A stretch of 64,000 nucleotides of DNA from Bacillus sp. FJAT-45037 (lineage in GTDB: Bacteria > Bacillota > Bacilli > Bacillales > Bacillaceae_D). Numbering within the stretch: the first letter of the stretch is position 1; every line of letters begins with the position of its first letter. Below the pieces are notes generated by a model. That model was not told the DNA's origin and made no database searches. It saw only the letters and a program-made list of their open reading frames with translations. The stretch lies in the NCBI RefSeq assembly GCF_002797325.1, contig NZ_KZ454938.1, positions 570,267 to 634,266 of the forward strand, given 5' to 3'. Shown one piece after another: positions 60,644 to 64,000 of the stretch. The translations under genes and the position numbers were made by a program.

Positions 60644-60672
60644 CCCCCTGCAGCTAAGTAAGGGAAGCTACT
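60639..60672. terminator. Hairpin after toxin gene
   Basis: AGTAGC / GCTACT arms with an inner CCCCTGCAGCTAAGTAAGGG loop. The CTGCAGCTAAG loop after AGTAGCC is typical of the toxin 3' ends of this family. Confidence 0.6.
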
Positions 60673-60722
60673 CTGTCGAATGTATTTTGTAGTCAGCTGC
60701 ATGTCATACAGCGAATAGTTGC

Positions 60723-60752
60723 AAAGACTGAGTGTATGGGCACTCAGTCTTT
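60723..60752. terminator. Strong bidirectional-looking terminator
   Basis: AAAGACTGAGTG / CACTCAGTCTTT, 12-bp perfect stem. Could end the toxin transcript or an antisense RNA started further right. Confidence 0.85.
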
Positions 60753-61581
60753 CTCTGTCTGTTTCAATATCTCTTCTTATTATAAAGGAAGACAAGGTCA
60801 AGAAGCAAAGGGAAATGATGGGGAGTGGAAATTTTTGAGTCGGTTATCCTTAGAGGAGTTCCACAAAAAAATTCTTTCCTACAAGAATCATGAGGGTAGG
60901 AAAGAAGTGATTTAACCAGCAAGAATCCAAACATCTAATAGGCGGTGCAAATAAGTCGCTTTTGAAATATACTCAGATTATTTTGTGCCATGTTTAAATT
61001 CTCAATTAAATACTTTCTTTATGTCCAGCCTCATAATGATTTACGAGAGTGTCGCGACAATGGTGAATTTGTACTCATCGCTTTTAAAGTATAGTTCAGT
61101 AGATTCAAAGACGGTGTCATCTATCAATCTCGAGGAGAGCTGTACCTTGATATTAGGAAGATAACTCATCTAATTTAAGCAGCTCTCGGATCTCAGCCAT
61201 TGGCATAAAAGGGAGTACTTCTTGAAAGCTTACCTTGATTTTTAATTGTTTCACCTGTTCGAATTAGAAGGTGAAGTAATTCCTCTAATGGTAAGGCTTT
61301 CAACAAAACGTTGTAAGCAGATTAATTGCTGACATCAAATTTTATGTTAAGATAATGAACAACCCATGCATTCCTAATCATCTGAGAGCATCAATCAGAG
61401 TCGAAAATGCGAAATTATCTGATAAATATTTGCGCACAAACGCCAGATCGAGTAAGATAATATAAAGCATTGTCGTGAGATTTTTATTGGGACAAATAGT
61501 GACCTGGAGGGACTTTTTTAGGCCCGGTAGGTCGAATAAGAGAGTAGATATTTTGTTACACTACCATTGGGAGGTTATACA
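60753..61581. other. Decayed region before ppc
   Basis: No intact gene. On the minus strand two fragments look protein-like: about 61340-61170, with LLKALPLEELLHLLIRTGET shifting frame to IKVSFQEVLPFMPMAEIREL, and about 61150-61045, reading RLIDDTVFESTELYFKSDEY and KFTIVATLS before a stop. They could be parts of one broken minus-strand gene of unknown family. On the plus strand LSLEEFHKKILSYKNHEGRK (60850-60910) is a possible second scrap. The ppc promoter must lie near the right end, but I cannot fix it. Confidence 0.4.
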
Positions 61582-64000
61582 ATGATTGAGACGAAACAGC
61601 CAAATACTCTATTACGTAATGATGTGAAGAAACTAGGTAATATTCTAGGAGAAATTCTTGTTCATCACGGTGGAGTGGACTTATTGAAAAAAGTAGAGTC
61701 GATCCGTGAAAAGACAAAGGCGTTGCGCCAAGAACATGATGAAGATACATACAAACAACTTAAAGAAGAAATTCGTACGTTAGAGCCACCATCCCGTCAG
61801 CATGTGATTCGTGCGTTCTCTATCTATTTCCATCTTGTGAACATCGCTGAGCAAAACCATCGTATTCGTCGTCAGCGTGAATACCAAATGCAAGAAGGTG
61901 GAGTGAGCCAACCGTTCTCACTAGAGCGAGCAGTCGAAGCAGTGAAAAAACTAAACCCTAAAGATGAAGTGATGCAAAAAGTTTTAAATGATCTTTCGAT
62001 TGAGCTGATCATTACGGCGCATCCAACCGAAGCAACGAAGCGGACGGTTCTTGAGACACAGAAGCGAATCTCCTTGATCTTACAAGAATTTGATAAGCCG
62101 CAATTAACGAAAAAAGAACGTCGTCGTTTGGATGATAGTCTATTTAATGAGATAACGGCTTTATGGCAAACAGACGAACTGCGTCACCGCAAACCAACGG
62201 TACTAGACGAAGTGAAGAACGGCTTGCACTACTTTAATCAGACCCTCTTTGATGTTATTCCTGAAATTCATCAAGAGCTTGAAGTCCAATTAGATGAACA
62301 ATTCCCTAATCATTCGTGGAAGGTTCCAAACTTCCTACATTTCGGTTCATGGATCGGCGGAGATCGCGACGGGAATCCAAATGTCACACCAGAAGTGACT
62401 TGGGAGACGTTAGAGCTTCAACGTCGATTGGTTTTAAAGAAATATAAAGAAAGCCTAGTTGATCTGATGAAACGATTTAGTCAAACAACGACACGTGTTG
62501 AAATGAGTGATGCGTTATGTCAATCAGTAGAAGAAGACGAGGCGAAGTATTTAGAAGCTGACGAAGCTTGGCCGATTGAGACGGAACTGTATCGTCGAAA
62601 ATTCCAAATTATGTTGAAACGTATTCGTAATGTTGGTTCAACAAGTATTGGTTATGACCAAGCAGAAGACTTCTTAGCTGATCTCAATTTAATTAAAGAT
62701 AGCGCCGAAGCTCATCAGCCATCAAATCGCACGTTGAAGACGTTACGTAAGTTAATTCGCCAAGTGAAGTTATTTGGCTTCCACTTAGCCACATTAGACA
62801 TTCGTAACCACAGTGGTGAACATGAATTAGCGATTACAGAGATTTTAAAAGCGGTTCAAATTACAGATGATTATTCGGCACTTTCTGAAAGTGAGAAGTT
62901 GAAAGTTCTTAAAGAGGCGTTAAATGATCCAAGGCCATTGTTATTATTTGAGGAAGACTACTCAAAAGAGACGCAAGAGATTATAGAAGTTTTCCATATG
63001 ATTAAGCGTGCGCATCGTGAGTTTGGTAGTCGCTCGATTGAAGTGTATCTTGTCAGTATGACGCAGTCTTCAAGTGACTTATTAGAAGTGCTCCTACTTG
63101 CAAAAGAAGCTGGAATCTACAGATTGCATGCCGATGGAACAGTTGAAAGTGGGCTACATGTTGCTCCATTATTAGAAACGGTGGATGACCTAGTTGCCGG
63201 ACCACATATTATGAAGACTCTATTTGAAATGGATGTTTACCGCAACCACTTGAAAGAGCGTGGCAATCATCAGGAAATTATGCTTGGGTATTCTGATGGA
63301 AGTAAAGACGGCGGTACATTGACAGCCAATTGGAAGCTATTTAAAGCACAACAAGAGATTCATGAAATGGCGAAAGATTATCATGTTCGTTTGAAATTCT
63401 TCCATGGTCGTGGTGGATCATTAGGCCGTGGCGGTGGCCCGCTTAACCGCAGCATTCTTTCACAACCTGTAGAAACGTTAGGTGACGGGGTGAAAATTAC
63501 AGAGCAAGGTGAAGTGTTATCTTCTCGTTATTTACTAGAAGATATTGCATTTAGAAACTTAGAGCAAGCGACTTCAGCTCTTCTTGAAGCCTCAGCTGCC
63601 TCATCGATTCAAACGAAGGAAGGACATTTCCGTGAAGAAGCGTGGGAAGATGCGATGGAAGTTGTTTCACAACATTCATTAAAGAAATATCAATCGCTTG
63701 TCTTCGGCGATCAAGACTTCCTTACGTACTTTAACCAAGCAACCCCACTCGGAGAGTTAGGTGCGTTAAACATCGGTTCACGTCCAATGAGTCGTAAAGG
63801 AAGCCAACGTTTTGAAGACTTACGTGCGATCCCATGGGTATTTGCTTGGACTCAGTCCCGTCAAATGCTACCAGCTTGGTATGCGGCAGGAACAGGTTTA
63901 AGTGAATTTGTACAAGGGAGCGAAGAGAACTTACAGTTGTTGCGTGAAATGTATGAGAAATGGCCATTTTTCCATGCAACGATTAACAACCTTCAGATGG
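61582..64000 (+). CDS. ppc: Phosphoenolpyruvate carboxylase, 3' end beyond window
   Basis: 806 codons in view from ATG 61582 (GGGAGGTTATACA before it); the usual length is 880-930, so about 100 residues are missing at the right edge. Catalytic His in IITAHPTEATKRTVLETQ (H147), PEP/metal site HFGSWIGGDRDGNPNVT, and the second catalytic motif KFFHGRGGSLGRGGGPLNRS with His near 608. It fixes bicarbonate onto PEP to give oxaloacetate for the TCA cycle. The N-terminus MIETKQPNTLLRNDVKKLGN and the lack of a plant-type phosphoserine fit bacillar enzymes. Anaplerotic partner to the L-lactate pathway only in a broad sense. Confidence 0.97.
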   Translation, partial: MIETKQPNTLLRNDVKKLGNILGEILVHHGGVDLLKKVESIREKTKALRQEHDEDTYKQLKEEIRTLEPPSRQHVIRAFSIYFHLVNIAEQNHRIRRQREYQMQEGGVSQPFSLERAVEAVKKLNPKDEVMQKVLNDLSIELIITAHPTEATKRTVLETQKRISLILQEFDKPQLTKKERRRLDDSLFNEITALWQTDELRHRKPTVLDEVKNGLHYFNQTLFDVIPEIHQELEVQLDEQFPNHSWKVPNFLHFGSWIGGDRDGNPNVTPEVTWETLELQRRLVLKKYKESLVDLMKRFSQTTTRVEMSDALCQSVEEDEAKYLEADEAWPIETELYRRKFQIMLKRIRNVGSTSIGYDQAEDFLADLNLIKDSAEAHQPSNRTLKTLRKLIRQVKLFGFHLATLDIRNHSGEHELAITEILKAVQITDDYSALSESEKLKVLKEALNDPRPLLLFEEDYSKETQEIIEVFHMIKRAHREFGSRSIEVYLVSMTQSSSDLLEVLLLAKEAGIYRLHADGTVESGLHVAPLLETVDDLVAGPHIMKTLFEMDVYRNHLKERGNHQEIMLGYSDGSKDGGTLTANWKLFKAQQEIHEMAKDYHVRLKFFHGRGGSLGRGGGPLNRSILSQPVETLGDGVKITEQGEVLSSRYLLEDIAFRNLEQATSALLEASAASSIQTKEGHFREEAWEDAMEVVSQHSLKKYQSLVFGDQDFLTYFNQATPLGELGALNIGSRPMSRKGSQRFEDLRAIPWVFAWTQSRQMLPAWYAAGTGLSEFVQGSEENLQLLREMYEKWPFFHATINNLQM

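Noticed and set aside
60568-60801. 77-codon minus-strand frame over the holin-like toxin
   Set aside because: Antisense to the toxin; any product there is more likely an antitoxin RNA than a protein.

Overview
The window looks like the chromosome of a low-GC, endospore-forming Bacillaceae, probably one of the alkaliphilic former-Bacillus genera. The evidence is AT-rich coding sequence with strong AGGAGG ribosome sites, frequent GTG/TTG starts, a KinB-like orphan sensor kinase, a UvrX/YolD pair with a Bacillus-type LexA box, the LutP-LutABC-LutR L-lactate module, a CspC-like cold-shock gene, a DUF3231 protein and a txpA/BsrG-like mini-toxin. The genus assignment is inference; there is no rRNA or tRNA to anchor it.

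Layout. 1-250: start of an IS21-type transposase running off the left edge. 587-9734: the most striking block. It holds a DUF2075 nuclease-helicase, a small membrane protein, a HIT hydrolase, a MazG-like NTP pyrophosphohydrolase, a PLD-nuclease/SF2 helicase, a MutT-like NUDIX enzyme and a second, larger PLD-nuclease/SF2 helicase of DUF3427 type. This pairs nucleic-acid cutting and unwinding with nucleotide house-cleaning and is my candidate for an undescribed defence or repair cassette. 10-26 kb: an accessory, heavily rearranged zone. It contains a csp gene, a GIY-YIG protein, a KinB-like kinase, a Fic protein, an Mta-like MerR activator with its 19-bp-spacer promoter, two PDDEXK_2 (Rpn-type) transposase-nucleases, two copies of an Xre-regulator/methyltransferase segment, at least five relics (IS transposase, polymorphic toxin, S51 peptidase, methyltransferase, permease-like pieces), four long copies of a REP-like GTGTCAGAC/GGGGACAGGCACC element, and five copies of one terminator-like hairpin family.

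26.9-45 kb: more conserved genes (htpG, a DnaC-like ATPase overlapping an amidase, TPR and PQQ-propeller proteins, uvrX/yolD). Small accessory genes are mixed in: SMI1/KNR4, ASCH, a methyltransferase, GrpB, a polysaccharide deacetylase split by a T-tract frameshift, and GNAT and ABC-permease relics. Two near-identical TTCGCGC arrays flank a 479-residue PepSY/YcdB-like protein.

45-64 kb: mostly ordinary chromosome. It has an MCP, DUF2339 and DUF2254 membrane proteins and the L-lactate utilisation operon lutP-lutA-lutB-lutC followed by lutR. A cre-like box and a perfect 25-bp palindrome sit in the lutP promoter. Then come two mini membrane proteins, a TauE/SafE exporter, a dCache-GGDEF diguanylate cyclase, DUF3231, a holin-like type I toxin candidate, a decayed 0.8-kb stretch and the start of phosphoenolpyruvate carboxylase, cut by the right edge.

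Many starts were moved from the longest reading frame to the codon that sits 5-10 nt after a clear Shine-Dalgarno; each such case is noted.
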